A stretch of DNA of 64,000 nt from Enterobacter cloacae (GTDB taxonomy: Bacteria > Pseudomonadota > Gammaproteobacteria > Enterobacterales > Enterobacteriaceae): NCBI RefSeq assembly GCF_013375935.1, contig NZ_CP056117.1, positions 744,001 through 808,000 on the forward strand. Direction: 5' to 3'. Positions within the stretch are counted from its first letter, which is position 1. Each line of letters begins with the position of its first letter. The translations under genes were made by a program, and so were the position numbers. Below, piece by piece: positions 13,806 through 25,781 of the stretch. The notes below the pieces were generated by a model that worked only from the letters and a program-made list of their open reading frames with translations, made no database searches and was not told where the DNA came from.

Positions 13806-15098
13806 ATGAAAGTATTAGTGATTGGCAACGGCGGGCGCGAGCACGCGCTGGCGTGGAAAGCGGCGCAGTCCCCGCAGGTTGAAACCGTCTTTGTGGCACC
13901 GGGTAACGCCGGTACTGCGCTTGAGCCCGCGCTGCAGAACGTCGCCATCGGCGTCACCGATATCCCCGCGCTGCTGAGTTTTGCTCAGCGCGAAAACATC
14001 GATCTGACTATTGTTGGTCCGGAAGCGCCGCTGGTGATCGGCGTGGTAGACGCCTTCCGCGCCGCTGGCCTGAAAATCTTTGGCCCAACGGAGGGTGCTG
14101 CCCAACTGGAGGGTTCGAAAGCCTTTACCAAAGATTTCCTGGCTCGCCATAACATCCCGACGGCGGAATACCAGAACTTCACAGAGGTGGAGCCCGCTCT
14201 GGCTTACCTGCGCGAAAAAGGCGCACCGATTGTCATTAAGGCCGACGGCCTGGCCGCCGGGAAAGGCGTGATCGTGGCGATGACGCTCGAAGAAGCCGAA
14301 GCCGCCGTTCACGATATGCTGGCCGGCAACGCCTTTGGCGATGCGGGTCACCGCATCGTGATTGAAGAGTTCCTCGACGGCGAAGAGGCGAGCTTTATCG
14401 TGATGGTCGACGGCGAGCACGTTCTGCCGATGGCCACCAGCCAGGATCACAAGCGCGTGGGTAATGGCGATACCGGCCCGAATACCGGCGGAATGGGTGC
14501 CTACTCCCCTGCTCCGGTGGTCACTGATGAAGTGCATCAGCGCACCATGGATCGCATCATCTGGCCAACCGTGAAAGGGATGGCGGCAGAAGGCAATACC
14601 TATACCGGTTTCCTTTATGCGGGCCTGATGATCGACAAGCAGGGCAATCCGAAGGTTATCGAATTTAACTGCCGCTTTGGCGATCCGGAAACGCAGCCGA
14701 TCATGCTGCGCATGAAATCTGACCTGGTGGATCTGTGCCTGGCGGCTTGCGACGGCAAGCTGGACGAGAAAACCTCAGAGTGGGACGAGCGTGCATCGCT
14801 GGGCGTGGTGATTGCTGCGGGTGGATATCCTGGCAACTACAACACCGGGGATGAGATCCACGGCCTGCCGCTGGAGGAAATTGACGGTGCGAAGGTGTTC
14901 CACGCCGGTACGACGCTGGCTGACGACGATCGCGTCCTGACCAACGGTGGCCGCGTGCTGTGCGCCACCGCGCTGGGCGATACCGTTGCCGAAGCGCAGA
15001 AGCGCGCCTATGCGCTGATGGCGGATATTCGCTGGAACGGCAGCTTCAGCCGTCAGGATATCGGCTATCGGGCGATTGCGCGGGAGCAGGGCGAGTAA
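13806..15098 (+). CDS. purD: Phosphoribosylamine-glycine ligase (GAR synthetase)
   Basis: It joins glycine to 5-phosphoribosylamine using ATP, the second step of purine synthesis. It has an N-terminal Rossmann part (VLVIGNGGREHALAWK) and an ATP-grasp core (IKADGLAAGKGVIVA; GDTGPNTGGMGAYSPAP; EFNCRFGDPETQ). It is 430 residues, against 429 in E. coli. It lies 15 bp after purH with a ribosome site (CCCGGAGCAGAAA) and is surely co-transcribed. In E. coli zraPSR lie beyond it. Here the next gene is convergent yjaH, across one palindromic repeat. Confidence 0.98.
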   Translation: MKVLVIGNGGREHALAWKAAQSPQVETVFVAPGNAGTALEPALQNVAIGVTDIPALLSFAQRENIDLTIVGPEAPLVIGVVDAFRAAGLKIFGPTEGAAQLEGSKAFTKDFLARHNIPTAEYQNFTEVEPALAYLREKGAPIVIKADGLAAGKGVIVAMTLEEAEAAVHDMLAGNAFGDAGHRIVIEEFLDGEEASFIVMVDGEHVLPMATSQDHKRVGNGDTGPNTGGMGAYSPAPVVTDEVHQRTMDRIIWPTVKGMAAEGNTYTGFLYAGLMIDKQGNPKVIEFNCRFGDPETQPIMLRMKSDLVDLCLAACDGKLDEKTSEWDERASLGVVIAAGGYPGNYNTGDEIHGLPLEEIDGAKVFHAGTTLADDDRVLTNGGRVLCATALGDTVAEAQKRAYALMADIRWNGSFSRQDIGYRAIAREQGE

Positions 15099-15101
15099 TT
15101 T

Positions 15102-15140
15102 CCCCCTCACCCTAACCCTCTCCCCTCAGGGGAGAGGGAA
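15102..15140. repeat. Palindromic intergenic repeat (purD-yjaH gap)
   Basis: A single copy: CCCTCACCC, TAACCCTCTCCCC, loop, then GGGGAGAGGG. It fills the 48-bp gap between the convergent genes purD and yjaH and may act as a shared transcript end. It lacks a T-run, so this is inference. Confidence 0.8.
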
Positions 15141-15146
15141 ATCAAA

Positions 15147-15845
15147 TCAGAAACTCTTTTCTGTCGGCTGCCAGGTGCAGAAATCTTCGTTCGCCACCAG
15201 CAGCAGCTGTGAACCTTCCGGCGCCTCAAGCCACGCCACGCTCACTTCCATCGATGAATGCCGCTGACGGCGCTGAATATGTTCGGTTGCCCAGGATTCA
15301 AGGTCAGGCTTTACCGTCTGCCCTTCGCAGGTGGTCACCGTCCCATCGGTATGCCAGCGCCCCTGGCGCAGCACCACGCGGCCCTGACGCAGCGCATCGC
15401 TGGTCTGGCGGATTTGTTCAGCGCGGTAACGGTAGAGGGCGATCTGATCGCTGGAAAGCTGCTGTTTCTGACCGCTGGCTTCATGCTGCATAAAGCTCAG
15501 CTCGCCGTGGTCATCGAAACGCACTTTCACGTGTTCGGGGGTCTTGCTGTAGATGTTCAGCTCAATCAGCGTTAGCGCCTCGCCCTGCCAGCGATATTCT
15601 GCGGTCGAGGTATTGCCGCTATGCCACGGGCTGAATGCGGAAAGCAGATGAACTTCATTGCTGGAGTCTTTACGCCAGATCCTGACCGCCCCCTGGTTGT
15701 CAGCGTAACCGCTGGCGGTAAACGGAGGGAGTGAGGCATCGTGGCTACAGGCGGACAGCAACAGCGCGCCTGCCAGCGCGAGCGCGCCACGCCAGAATGA
15801 CAAAAGGGGCGTTGCCGCCCCTTCGTTAAAACTGTTCACTGCCAC
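15147..15845 (-). CDS. yjaH: YjaH, DUF1481 lipoprotein
   Basis: It is 232 residues, matching E. coli YjaH (DUF1481), whose function is not known. The N-terminus has a hydrophobic stretch (about 17-31) ending in the lipobox LLLSAC, so it is probably a lipidated envelope protein. The mature part has no motif I can tie to an activity. Its start is 5 bp past the hupA stop, so it is probably co-transcribed with hupA. With hupA frameshifted, its translation may be affected if the two genes are coupled. Confidence 0.88.
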   Translation of the reverse strand: MAVNSFNEGAATPLLSFWRGALALAGALLLSACSHDASLPPFTASGYADNQGAVRIWRKDSSNEVHLLSAFSPWHSGNTSTAEYRWQGEALTLIELNIYSKTPEHVKVRFDDHGELSFMQHEASGQKQQLSSDQIALYRYRAEQIRQTSDALRQGRVVLRQGRWHTDGTVTTCEGQTVKPDLESWATEHIQRRQRHSSMEVSVAWLEAPEGSQLLLVANEDFCTWQPTEKSF

Positions 15846-15850
15846 GCGTC

Positions 15851-16122
15851 TTACTTAACTGCGTCTTTCAGTGCTTTACCAGAAACAAATGCCGGCACGT
15901 TAGCTGCGGCGATTTTGATTTCTTTACCGGTCTGCGGGTTGCGGCCAGTACGCTCAGCGCGGTGGTTCACTTTGAAGGTACCGAAACCAACCAGTTGTAC
16001 AGCATCACCTTCTTTCAGAGACTCAGTAATAGCAGCAGGGTAGATTCCAGAGCAGCTTTAGCCTGCACTTTAGACAGATCAGCCTTGTCCGCAATTACAT
16101 CAATCAGTTGAGTCTTGTTCAT
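15851..16122 (-). pseudogene. hupA: DNA-binding protein HU-alpha, frameshifted
   Basis: The sequence encodes HU-alpha almost perfectly, from [18 protein letters not shown] at the start to [15 protein letters not shown] before TAA. However, the span is 272 bp where a 90-residue HU needs 273. One base is missing near 16036: the segment encoding ESTLAAITESL reads ...ACC CTG CTG CTA TTA CTG AGT CTC TGA in the start frame, so translation ends at codon 36 (TGA 16017-16015). The lost base appears to be one C of a CC pair on the + strand. The remaining 60 codons are undamaged, so this is either a very recent mutation or a sequencing error. HU-alpha normally pairs with HU-beta (hupB) to compact DNA. 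Confidence 0.93.
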
Positions 16123-16222
16123 AAGTTATCCTTTCAATGTGTTTATCGCTTGCTAAGCATCGAGTGCGACGAAAATGCCAAAAAAGCACTCTCCTGCATA
16201 CACGCACCGATAGCCACTTTTT

Positions 16223-16257
16223 TTCGCCCCCCAAATGTAGACCAGACGGGGGGCGAA
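16223..16257. repeat. Perfect inverted repeat upstream of hupA
   Basis: TTCGCCCCCC (16223-16232) and GGGGGGCGAA (16248-16257) form a 10-bp GC stem with a 15-nt loop, in the 186-bp gap between yjaG and hupA. Read leftward, it is followed by a run of A, not T. It is therefore not a standard intrinsic terminator for yjaG. On the + strand the T-run precedes the stem. No other signal in this gap is clear. Confidence 0.5.
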
Positions 16258-16308
16258 AGGGAAGAGTCGAGGAGTGACAAAACAGGCGTTAAATCACGTT
16301 TTGTTGTC

Positions 16309-16899
16309 TCATTGGTTAAAAATTATACCAATATTGCTCTCACCGGCCTCGCGCAGGTCCGCGCGCAGCCCTTTGATCAGCTCAATATCACGCTCTTCAC
16401 ACTCTGCCAGCAGGCGGAAAATCTCCCACTGAATGTCCCATTCTTGTTCCACCGCCGGGTTAGCACGCAGCTCATCGTCGGTCATTTCGCGGCCTTCCTG
16501 GGTCATTTCCAGCATCGCGACGGTAGTGATCGATGCCTTACTGACTTCAATAGCGTGTTCCAGGGTTTCACCGCTCAGACGGGAGTGGATTAGCTCGCTC
16601 AATGCCACACAGGCATCGATGGCCGGGTAAACACCATACAGGTCGTAATCATCCGCTGCCGGGATCGCCTCCTCCAGCTTTTCGAGCTGAGAGTCAAAAT
16701 TCACCTTCGCGTCTTTGACCGTCAGCGTCTCCCAGATCAAATCCAGGATACGACGATAAATCTGGCCTTCGCCAAACTCCGTTTGCTTACAGAACGCGGC
16801 GTAGTTGGGATACATGCGCTCGCACAGGCAAGCCATAAAAGTCACGTGCTGCCAGCTTTCCAGCTTCTCAAGGCGCAGATGAATCGGGTTTTGTAACAT
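16309..16899 (-). CDS. yjaG: YjaG, DUF416 family protein
   Basis: It is 196 residues and nearly identical to E. coli YjaG (MLQNPIHLRLEKLESWQHVTFMACLCERMYPNY...), a member of DUF416 with no established biochemical role. It is acidic, mostly helical in character, without signal peptide or membrane segment, so probably cytosolic. It is last in a leftward cluster nudC-hemE-nfi-yjaG (41 bp after nfi), an order also found in E. coli. Confidence 0.92.
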   Translation of the reverse strand: MLQNPIHLRLEKLESWQHVTFMACLCERMYPNYAAFCKQTEFGEGQIYRRILDLIWETLTVKDAKVNFDSQLEKLEEAIPAADDYDLYGVYPAIDACVALSELIHSRLSGETLEHAIEVSKASITTVAMLEMTQEGREMTDDELRANPAVEQEWDIQWEIFRLLAECEERDIELIKGLRADLREAGESNIGIIFNQ

Positions 16900-16940
16900 G
16901 ATGATGTCTCGAATCGAAAATTAGCCGCAGTTTACCTGAA

Positions 16941-17612
16941 TCACGGCTGAATTGCCTGCCATCGAACAAAAGCCGGACGCGAGGAAGCGACGGCATCAGC
17001 CCAGCGCGTCGGCTCCGGTAAGCGGTAGCCCTTCATGCAGCGTTGTACCCACGCCAGCGCGCTGTCCATGCTCACACGGTGCCCGGTCGCGATAAACAGC
17101 GGATTGCAGCGCGCCTTACTGCGCCAGACCCACGCCAGCTGCTCGCCTTTATGGATAAGCGGCGCCAGCGCGCCCGGTTCAGCAGAGAGCGGCTCAAACG
17201 CGCCGCACAGGCGTTTTTTCGCCACGCCAATGGTAGGCACATCCACCAGCAGACCAAAGTGGCTGGCGACGCCCAGGCGGCGCGGGTGCGAAATACCGTG
17301 TCCGTCCACAAACAGCAGGTCAGGTTTTTGCGAGAGTTGCTCCCACGCGGCCAGCAGCGCCGGATATTCGCGGAAGGAGAGAAAGCCGGGGATGTAGGGC
17401 ATTGTGGTGGCGATACGCGCCACCTTGTATTCCACCAGCTCCAGCGAAGGGTATTTCAGCACCACCATCGCCGCCCGCGTGACTTCACCGCCCTGCTCAA
17501 ACCCGACGTCCGCCCCGCCAATGTACTGCGGGGGATCCTTATCCAGACGATCCTCGCGGATCACTGATGAAGCCAGTTCGATTTGCTGAGCGCGTAGCGA
17601 CGCGAGATCCAT
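16941..17612 (-). CDS. nfi: Endonuclease V (deoxyinosine 3' endonuclease)
   Basis: It nicks DNA one base 3' of deoxyinosine and other deaminated bases, starting alternative excision repair. It is 223 residues, as in E. coli. Catalytic acidic residues lie in GGADVGF (near 35) and [18 protein letters not shown] (near 110), and the family motif GVAKKRLCG is present. Its start codon is 9 bp downstream of the hemE stop, so it is probably translated from the same mRNA. Confidence 0.96.
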   Translation of the reverse strand: MDLASLRAQQIELASSVIREDRLDKDPPQYIGGADVGFEQGGEVTRAAMVVLKYPSLELVEYKVARIATTMPYIPGFLSFREYPALLAAWEQLSQKPDLLFVDGHGISHPRRLGVASHFGLLVDVPTIGVAKKRLCGAFEPLSAEPGALAPLIHKGEQLAWVWRSKARCNPLFIATGHRVSMDSALAWVQRCMKGYRLPEPTRWADAVASSRPAFVRWQAIQP

Positions 17613-17621
17613 ACCTACTCC

Positions 17622-18686
<1,065 letters not shown>

Positions 18687-18724
18687 TTTGCAGTTCCTTA
18701 TTGCGTCAGTCCGTCAGTGTAACA

Positions 18725-19498
18725 CTACTCATACTCGGCCCGACACATTGCCACGGTATCTTCTATCAGGCGGCGCGCCACGGTTCCCGGCGGGGGCAGC
18801 AGGGGTAAATCGTCGTAGCGATACCAGTTCGCCTCAAGCAGCTCTTTCTGGTCGATAACAATCTCGCCGCTGTCGTAGTCCGCCATAAACGCCGTCATCA
18901 GCGACATCGGGAACGGCCACGGCTGGGAGGTCACGTAGCGCAGATTTTTCACCTTAATGCCGCTCTCTTCCATCACCTCCCGCGCCACCGCCTGCTCCAG
19001 CGTTTCACCCACTTCGACGAAGCCGGCGAGGACGGTATGAATGCCGTTACGATGACGAGTGTGCTGCGCCAGCAGAATGGAATCGTCACGCCGGATGGCG
19101 ACGATGATGCACGGTGCGATTTGCGGATAGTAGCGTTCCCGGCAGTGGCCGCAGAGCATCGCCCACTCGGTTTTGCTCGGGTGCATGGTGTGGCCGCAGT
19201 AGCCGCAGAATTTGTGCGAGCGGTAGAACTCCGCCAGCTGCACGCCCCGGCCCGCCAGCTGGAACAGGCCAACATCCAGATCCAGAACCTGGCGAACGGA
19301 TCCCATATCCTGACGGCGCGCCTGTTGGATCAACCACACGGATTCGCCCTGCCACTCGCCGATCTTCAGCGCGGGTTGCCCCACAAGATCGAACGTTTCC
19401 GCCGTACCGTAGGGTAATTCTCCACCGGGCAGCCATAATTTCTGTTCGTGGCTGACGATCCACCAACCCAGATCTGATTTTTCAATAATACGATCCAT
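18725..19498 (-). CDS. nudC: NADH pyrophosphatase / NAD-cap RNA decapping hydrolase
   Basis: This Nudix hydrolase cleaves NADH and removes the NAD cap from certain RNAs. It is 257 residues, as in E. coli. The four-Cys zinc site is CGYCGH...CGHC (near 98-119), and the Nudix box is [20 protein letters not shown] followed by SGI, complete with the REVMEE catalytic Glu residues. It heads the nudC-hemE-nfi-yjaG cluster and is divergent from rsd. Confidence 0.97.
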   Translation of the reverse strand: MDRIIEKSDLGWWIVSHEQKLWLPGGELPYGTAETFDLVGQPALKIGEWQGESVWLIQQARRQDMGSVRQVLDLDVGLFQLAGRGVQLAEFYRSHKFCGYCGHTMHPSKTEWAMLCGHCRERYYPQIAPCIIVAIRRDDSILLAQHTRHRNGIHTVLAGFVEVGETLEQAVAREVMEESGIKVKNLRYVTSQPWPFPMSLMTAFMADYDSGEIVIDQKELLEANWYRYDDLPLLPPPGTVARRLIEDTVAMCRAEYE

Positions 19499-19593
19499 AT
19501 CTATTGCACTACCTTCGCTTCACTGACATGTTGTTAGCATTGTGGTTACATTTTGGATAAGTAGATCCCATTCTAAACCTTGTGGAGTCGACC

Positions 19594-20091
19594 ATGTTAA
19601 ACCAGCTGGAAAGCCTGACTGAGCGCGTTGGAGGAAGTAACAACCTGGTGGATCGCTGGCTACATGTGCGCAAGCATCTACTCGTGGCGTATTACAATCT
19701 GGTCGGTCTTAAGCCTGGCAAAGAATCCTTTATGCGGCTGAATGAAAAGGCGCTGGATGACTTTTGTCAGCGCCTGGTCGACTACCTCTCCAACGGCCAT
19801 TTCAACATTTATGAACGCATTATCCGCGAAATGGAAGGCACAAGCCCGTTTTTAGCCGCAACAAAACTCTATCCACAGCTGGAGGCCAATACCCAGCAGA
19901 TAATGGAGTACTACGATTCAACGCTCGAAAACGCTATCGATCACGATAATTATCTTGAGTTTCAGCAGGCGCTGTCCGATCTTGGCGAAGCGCTGGAAGA
20001 GCGGTTCACGCTGGAAGACAAGCTCATTGCCCTCGTGCTGGATAACAACCTGCTTGTCAGCAGCGACGATAACGTCGTGCGTCCTGCTTGA
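19594..20091 (+). CDS. rsd: Rsd, regulator of sigma-70
   Basis: Rsd binds RNA polymerase sigma-70 (RpoD) in stationary phase and shifts polymerase toward alternative sigma factors. I start at ATG 19594 (MLNQLESLTERVGGSNNLVDRWLHVRKHLL), preceded by GTGGAG. The GTG at 19582 only adds four residues. The result is 165 residues against 158 in E. coli. The helical bundle is well conserved (LEANTQQIMEYYDS, HDNYLEFQQALSDLGEALEERF), but the last 20 residues differ from E. coli. A terminator follows at 20126. Confidence 0.95.
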   Translation: MLNQLESLTERVGGSNNLVDRWLHVRKHLLVAYYNLVGLKPGKESFMRLNEKALDDFCQRLVDYLSNGHFNIYERIIREMEGTSPFLAATKLYPQLEANTQQIMEYYDSTLENAIDHDNYLEFQQALSDLGEALEERFTLEDKLIALVLDNNLLVSSDDNVVRPA

Positions 20092-20125
20092 GTTATTAAT
20101 CGTTAACGAGTAATTTACAACCAGT

Positions 20126-20151
20126 CGCCCCTCTGCGGAGGGGGATTTTTC
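20126..20151 (+). terminator. rsd intrinsic terminator
   Basis: The hairpin CCCCTC-tgcg-GAGGGG (20128-20143) is followed by GATTTTTC. It separates rsd from the thi operon leader, which starts immediately after it. Confidence 0.88.
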
Positions 20152-20152
20152 T

Positions 20153-20243
20153 TGTCGGAGTGCCCAGTGTGAAAGCACGGGCTGAGACCGTTAATTCGGG
20201 ATCCGCGGAACCTGATCAGGTTAATACCTGCGAAGGGAACAAG
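20153..20243 (+). ncRNA. TPP riboswitch (THI element)
   Basis: The conserved elements of the thiamine-pyrophosphate aptamer appear in order: TCGGAGTGCCC, GGGCTGAGACCG, GGATCCGCGGAACCTGATC, and TAATACCTGCGAAGGGAAC. The expression platform follows: CAAGAG (20240-20245) can pair with CTCTTG near 20281, around a small hairpin CGCC...GGCG. TPP binding lowers expression of the operon in E. coli. Confidence 0.96.
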
Positions 20244-20247
20244 AGTC

Positions 20248-20331
20248 ATGCTGCTGTTGTATCGCCCCAGAGGCGATCTTCTCTTGCTTCATCCGTCGTC
20301 TGACAAGCCATGTCCTTCACTTTTGGAATGA
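20248..20331 (+). CDS. Possible 27-codon upstream ORF in the thiC leader
   Basis: An ATG after the aptamer opens a frame of 27 codons (starting MLLLYRPRGDLLLLHPSS) that stops 3 bp before the thiC ATG. An SD-like AAGGGA lies 9-10 nt upstream but is part of the aptamer itself. The RNA is the riboswitch expression platform, so the ORF may be chance. No homologue is recognised. It is listed because its position, stopping next to thiC, would allow translational coupling. Confidence 0.25.
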   Translation: MLLLYRPRGDLLLLHPSSDKPCPSLLE

Positions 20332-22229
<1,898 letters not shown>

Positions 22230-22230
<1 letters not shown>

Positions 22231-22871
22231 TGTACAAGCCCGATTTCCCCCCCGTCCCCTTCCGCTTAGGGCTTTACCCGGTGGTGGACAGCGTGGCGTG
22301 GATTGCCCGTCTGCTTGAGGCAGGCGTGCGCACCATCCAGCTGCGCATCAAGGATAAGCGCGATGAAGAGGTAGAGGCTGACGTGGCCGCCGCCGTTGCG
22401 CTGGGGCGTCGCTACGATGCCCGCCTGTTTATCAACGACTACTGGCGGCTTGCCGTTAAGCACGGGGCCTACGGCGTGCATCTGGGTCAGGAAGATCTGG
22501 AGACGACCGACCTGCATGCCATCCGCGAAGCCGGCTTGCGTCTTGGCATTTCCACTCATGACGATATGGAGATTGACGTGGCGTTCGCGGCCCGCCCCTC
22601 CTACATCGCCCTCGGCCACGTTTTCCCGACGCAAACCAAACAGATGCCGTCGGCCCCGCAGGGCTTGACGCAGCTGGCGGCGCACGTTAAACGCCTCGCC
22701 GATTATCCCACCGTCGCCATCGGCGGGATCGGCCTTGAGCGCGCGCCTGCCGTGCTGGAAACCGGCGTCGGCAGCATCGCCGTGGTCAGCGCGATCACCC
22801 ACGCGGCCGACTGGCAGGCCGCCACCGCGCAGCTTTTACAACTGGCAGGAGCTGGCGATGAGAGATCGTGA
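22230..22871 (+). CDS. thiE: Thiamine phosphate synthase
   Basis: It couples HMP pyrophosphate with thiazole phosphate to make thiamine phosphate. It is 213 residues (E. coli 211) with a TIM-barrel fold. Typical motifs are [47 protein letters not shown] and the phosphate-binding AIGGIGLE. Its ATG overlaps the last base of the thiC stop and its 3' end overlaps thiF by 14 bp, consistent with translational coupling. Confidence 0.97.
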
Positions 22872-23613
22872 TTTTATGCGCTACAGCCGCCAGATCCTGC
22901 TGGAAGATATCGCCATCGACGGGCAGCAAAAGCTGCTCGCCAGCCGGGTACTGATTGTTGGCCTGGGCGGATTAGGCGCCCCCGCCGCGCTCTATCTGGC
23001 CGGCGCGGGCGTGGGCACGCTGGTGCTGGCGGACGACGACGAGGTGCACCTCAGCAACCTGCAGCGGCAAATCCTCTTCACAACGGAAGACGTCAGCCAG
23101 CCTAAAGCGCACGTCACGCGCCAGCGGCTGAACCAGCTAAACCCGGACATTGAGCTGGTTGCGCTCCGGACGCGGCTTAGCGGCGAAGATCTGCAGCGCG
23201 AAGTTGCCCTTGCCGACGTGGTGCTGGACTGCACCGACAACATGGCGACGCGCCAGGCGATCAATGCCGCCTGCGTGGCCCGGAATACGCCGCTGATCAC
23301 CGCCAGCGCGGTCGGTTTTGGCGGGCAGATAATGGTGCTTACGCCGCCGTGGGCGCAGGGCTGCTACCGCTGCCTGTGGCCAGACGAGGTCGAACCGGAG
23401 CGCAACTGCCGCACGGCAGGTATTCTTGGCCCGGTTGTGGGCGTGATGGGCACGCTGCAGGCGCTGGAGGCCATCAAGCTGCTCAGCGGCATGGAGACGG
23501 AACGGAACACGCTGCGGCTGTTCGATGCCCGCTCCGGCGGCTGGCGCCATCTGGCGTTACATCGCGCCAGCCGCTGCCCGGTATGCGGAGGCCGCGATGC
23601 GCATTCTGCTTAA
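22858..23613 (+). CDS. thiF: ThiS adenylyltransferase
   Basis: It adenylates the C-terminal glycine of ThiS and passes sulfur toward thiazole synthesis. This is an E1/MoeB-like fold. I choose ATG 22858 ([17 protein letters not shown]), giving 251 residues as in E. coli. The longer frame from 22735 lies within thiE. Visible are the nucleotide motif [17 protein letters not shown], zinc-binding CYRC and CPVC pairs, and the [15 protein letters not shown] segment with the conserved Cys. It overlaps thiE and thiS. Confidence 0.97.
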   Translation: MRDRDFMRYSRQILLEDIAIDGQQKLLASRVLIVGLGGLGAPAALYLAGAGVGTLVLADDDEVHLSNLQRQILFTTEDVSQPKAHVTRQRLNQLNPDIELVALRTRLSGEDLQREVALADVVLDCTDNMATRQAINAACVARNTPLITASAVGFGGQIMVLTPPWAQGCYRCLWPDEVEPERNCRTAGILGPVVGVMGTLQALEAIKLLSGMETERNTLRLFDARSGGWRHLALHRASRCPVCGGRDAHSA

Positions 23614-23797
23614 CGATGAGCCGGTGACGTGCGACGACGGGCTCACCGTTGCCGCACTGCTCGACACGCTGCGCCAGCTAAAGCCGGGAACGGCGCTGGC
23701 GCTCAATCAACAGATCCTGCCGCGCGAGCGGTGGGAACACCAGCAGGTCAATGAAGGCGACCAGATCCTGCTGTTTCAGGTTATCGCAGGGGGCTGA
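23597..23797 (+). CDS. thiS: ThiS sulfur carrier
   Basis: This small ubiquitin-like protein carries sulfur as a C-terminal thiocarboxylate for thiazole synthesis. It is 66 residues, starting [15 protein letters not shown] and ending in the required Gly-Gly (QVIAGG). It overlaps the end of thiF by 17 bp in another frame and stops 1 bp before the thiG ATG. The longer in-frame reading from 23525 lies inside thiF and is not used. Confidence 0.97.
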   Translation: MRILLNDEPVTCDDGLTVAALLDTLRQLKPGTALALNQQILPRERWEHQQVNEGDQILLFQVIAGG

Positions 23798-23798
23798 G

Positions 23799-24566
23799 AT
23801 GTTACGTATTGCCGATAAGGTCTTTGATTCACATCTGTTTACCGGAACCGGGAAGTTTGCCTCTCCGCAGCTGATGGTTGATGCCATCCGTGAAAGCGGC
23901 AGCCAGCTGGTGACGCTGGCCATGAAGCGCGTGGACCTGCGCCAGCACAACGATGCCATTCTTGCGCCCTTGCTGGAGGCTGGCGTGACGCTTTTACCGA
24001 ACACCTCCGGGGCGAAAACGGCCGAGGAGGCCATTTTCGCCGCCCGGCTGGCTCGCGAGGCGCTCGGCACCCGCTGGCTGAAGCTGGAAATTCACCCGGA
24101 TGCCCGCTGGCTGCTGCCCGACCCGATTGAAACCCTGAAAGCCGCCGAGAAGCTGGTGCAGCAGGGGTTTATCGTGCTGCCCTACTGCGGCGCCGACCCC
24201 GTTCTCTGCAAGCGCCTGGAGGAGGTCGGCTGCGCCGCCGTGATGCCGCTGGGCGCGCCCATCGGCTCTAATCAGGGGCTCGAAACCCGCGCGATGCTGG
24301 AGATCGTCATTGAGCAGGCTACCGTACCCGTGGTGGTGGACGCGGGGATAGGTGTACCCAGCCACGCCGCGCAGGCGCTGGAGTTGGGGGCCGATGCGGT
24401 ACTGGTGAATACCGCGATTGCGGTCGCCGACGATCCGGTGATGATGGCGCGCGCGTTCCGTCTGGCCGTGGAGGCTGGCGTGCTGGCGAGAGAGTCCGGC
24501 CCCGGCGCGCGCAGCTTTCAGGCGCAGGCCACCAGCCCGCTCACCGGCTTTCTGGAGGCGCTCTGA
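23799..24566 (+). CDS. thiG: Thiazole synthase
   Basis: It forms the thiazole ring from deoxyxylulose phosphate, dehydroglycine and ThiS thiocarboxylate. I start at ATG 23799 ([20 protein letters not shown]), giving 255 residues (E. coli 256). The Schiff-base Lys lies in [11 protein letters not shown], and phosphate-binding segments are [10 protein letters not shown] and [26 protein letters not shown]. Its stop overlaps the thiH start by one base. Confidence 0.97.
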   Translation: MLRIADKVFDSHLFTGTGKFASPQLMVDAIRESGSQLVTLAMKRVDLRQHNDAILAPLLEAGVTLLPNTSGAKTAEEAIFAARLAREALGTRWLKLEIHPDARWLLPDPIETLKAAEKLVQQGFIVLPYCGADPVLCKRLEEVGCAAVMPLGAPIGSNQGLETRAMLEIVIEQATVPVVVDAGIGVPSHAAQALELGADAVLVNTAIAVADDPVMMARAFRLAVEAGVLARESGPGARSFQAQATSPLTGFLEAL

Positions 24567-25699
24567 TGGCTACCTTTACCGATCGCTGGCGTGAGCTTGG
24601 CTGGGACGATATTGCCCTGCGCATCAACAGCAAAACCGCGGCTGACGTTGAGCGCGCGCTGCATGCCCGCCACCTTACCCGTGAGGATCTGATGGCCCTT
24701 CTCTCCCCCGCGGCCAGCGCGTATCTCGAGCCAATGGCGCTGCGCGCGCAGCGCCTCACCCGCCAGCGCTTCGGCAACACGGTGAGCTTTTACGTGCCGC
24801 TCTACCTCTCTAACCTGTGCGCCAACGACTGTACCTACTGTGGTTTCTCCATGAGCAACCGCATTAAGCGTAAAACGCTGGACGAGCATGAGATCGCCCG
24901 CGAGTGTGCGGCTATTCGTGAAATGGGGTTTGAGCACCTCCTGCTGGTGACGGGTGAACATCAAAGCAAAGTGGGAATGGACTACTTCCGCCAGCACCTT
25001 CCGGCCATTCGTCGGGAATTTTCCTCGTTGCAGATGGAAGTGCAGCCTTTGTCGCAGGAGGAATACGCAGAGCTGAAAACCCTCGGGCTGGACGGCGTTA
25101 TGGTTTACCAGGAAACCTACCACGAGACGACGTATGCCCGGCACCACCTGAAGGGGAAGAAACAGGATTTCTTCTTCCGGCTGGAGACGCCGGACAGACT
25201 GGGACGGGCCGGGATCGACAAAATCGGTCTGGGGGCGCTGATTGGGCTTTCCGATAGCTGGCGGGTGGATTGCTACATGATGGCGGAACATTTGCTGTGG
25301 TTGCAGCAACGCTACTGGCAGAGCCGCTATTCCATCTCGTTCCCGCGGCTGCGTCCCTGCGCGGGCGGCATTGAACCGGCCTCGCTAATGGATGAACGCC
25401 AGCTGGTGCAAACCATCTGCGCTTTTCGCCTGTTCGCGCCGGAGGTGGAACTGTCGCTCTCCACCCGCGAGTCCCCGGCGTTCCGCGATCGCGCCATCCC
25501 GCTGGCCATCAACAACGTCAGCGCCTTTTCCAAAACGCAGCCTGGCGGCTATGCCGACGAGCGTCCGGAGCTGGAGCAGTTTGCGCCTCACGACGGGCGG
25601 CGGCCAGAGGCGGTCGCGGAAGCGCTGGCCGCGCAGGGGCTACAGCCCGTGTGGAAAGACTGGGACAGCTGGCTGGGAAGAGCCTCGCATTTGCGCTGA
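24566..25699 (+). CDS. thiH: Tyrosine lyase, dehydroglycine synthase
   Basis: This radical-SAM enzyme cleaves tyrosine to p-cresol and dehydroglycine, which feeds ThiG. It is 377 residues, as in E. coli. The CxxxCxxC cluster motif is CANDCTYCGF (near residues 85-92). It is last in the thi operon, and a GC-rich hairpin follows 46 bp later. The presence of ThiH, not the oxygen-dependent ThiO, indicates the anaerobically workable route. Confidence 0.97.
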   Translation: MATFTDRWRELGWDDIALRINSKTAADVERALHARHLTREDLMALLSPAASAYLEPMALRAQRLTRQRFGNTVSFYVPLYLSNLCANDCTYCGFSMSNRIKRKTLDEHEIARECAAIREMGFEHLLLVTGEHQSKVGMDYFRQHLPAIRREFSSLQMEVQPLSQEEYAELKTLGLDGVMVYQETYHETTYARHHLKGKKQDFFFRLETPDRLGRAGIDKIGLGALIGLSDSWRVDCYMMAEHLLWLQQRYWQSRYSISFPRLRPCAGGIEPASLMDERQLVQTICAFRLFAPEVELSLSTRESPAFRDRAIPLAINNVSAFSKTQPGGYADERPELEQFAPHDGRRPEAVAEALAAQGLQPVWKDWDSWLGRASHLR

Positions 25700-25745
25700 A
25701 ACAGACTGTAAAAACGCGGAAAGGTTACGAGGCGTCTCGTAGGAT

Positions 25746-25781
25746 TGAAACCGGGCGATTGTTATCCTCAGCCCGGTTTCC
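25746..25781 (+). terminator. Probable thi operon terminator
   Basis: AAACCGGGC (25748-25756) and GCCCGGTTT (25771-25779) form a perfect 9-bp stem with a 14-nt loop, followed only by CCTTATG. The T-run is provided by the stem end, so efficiency is uncertain. Confidence 0.6.
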
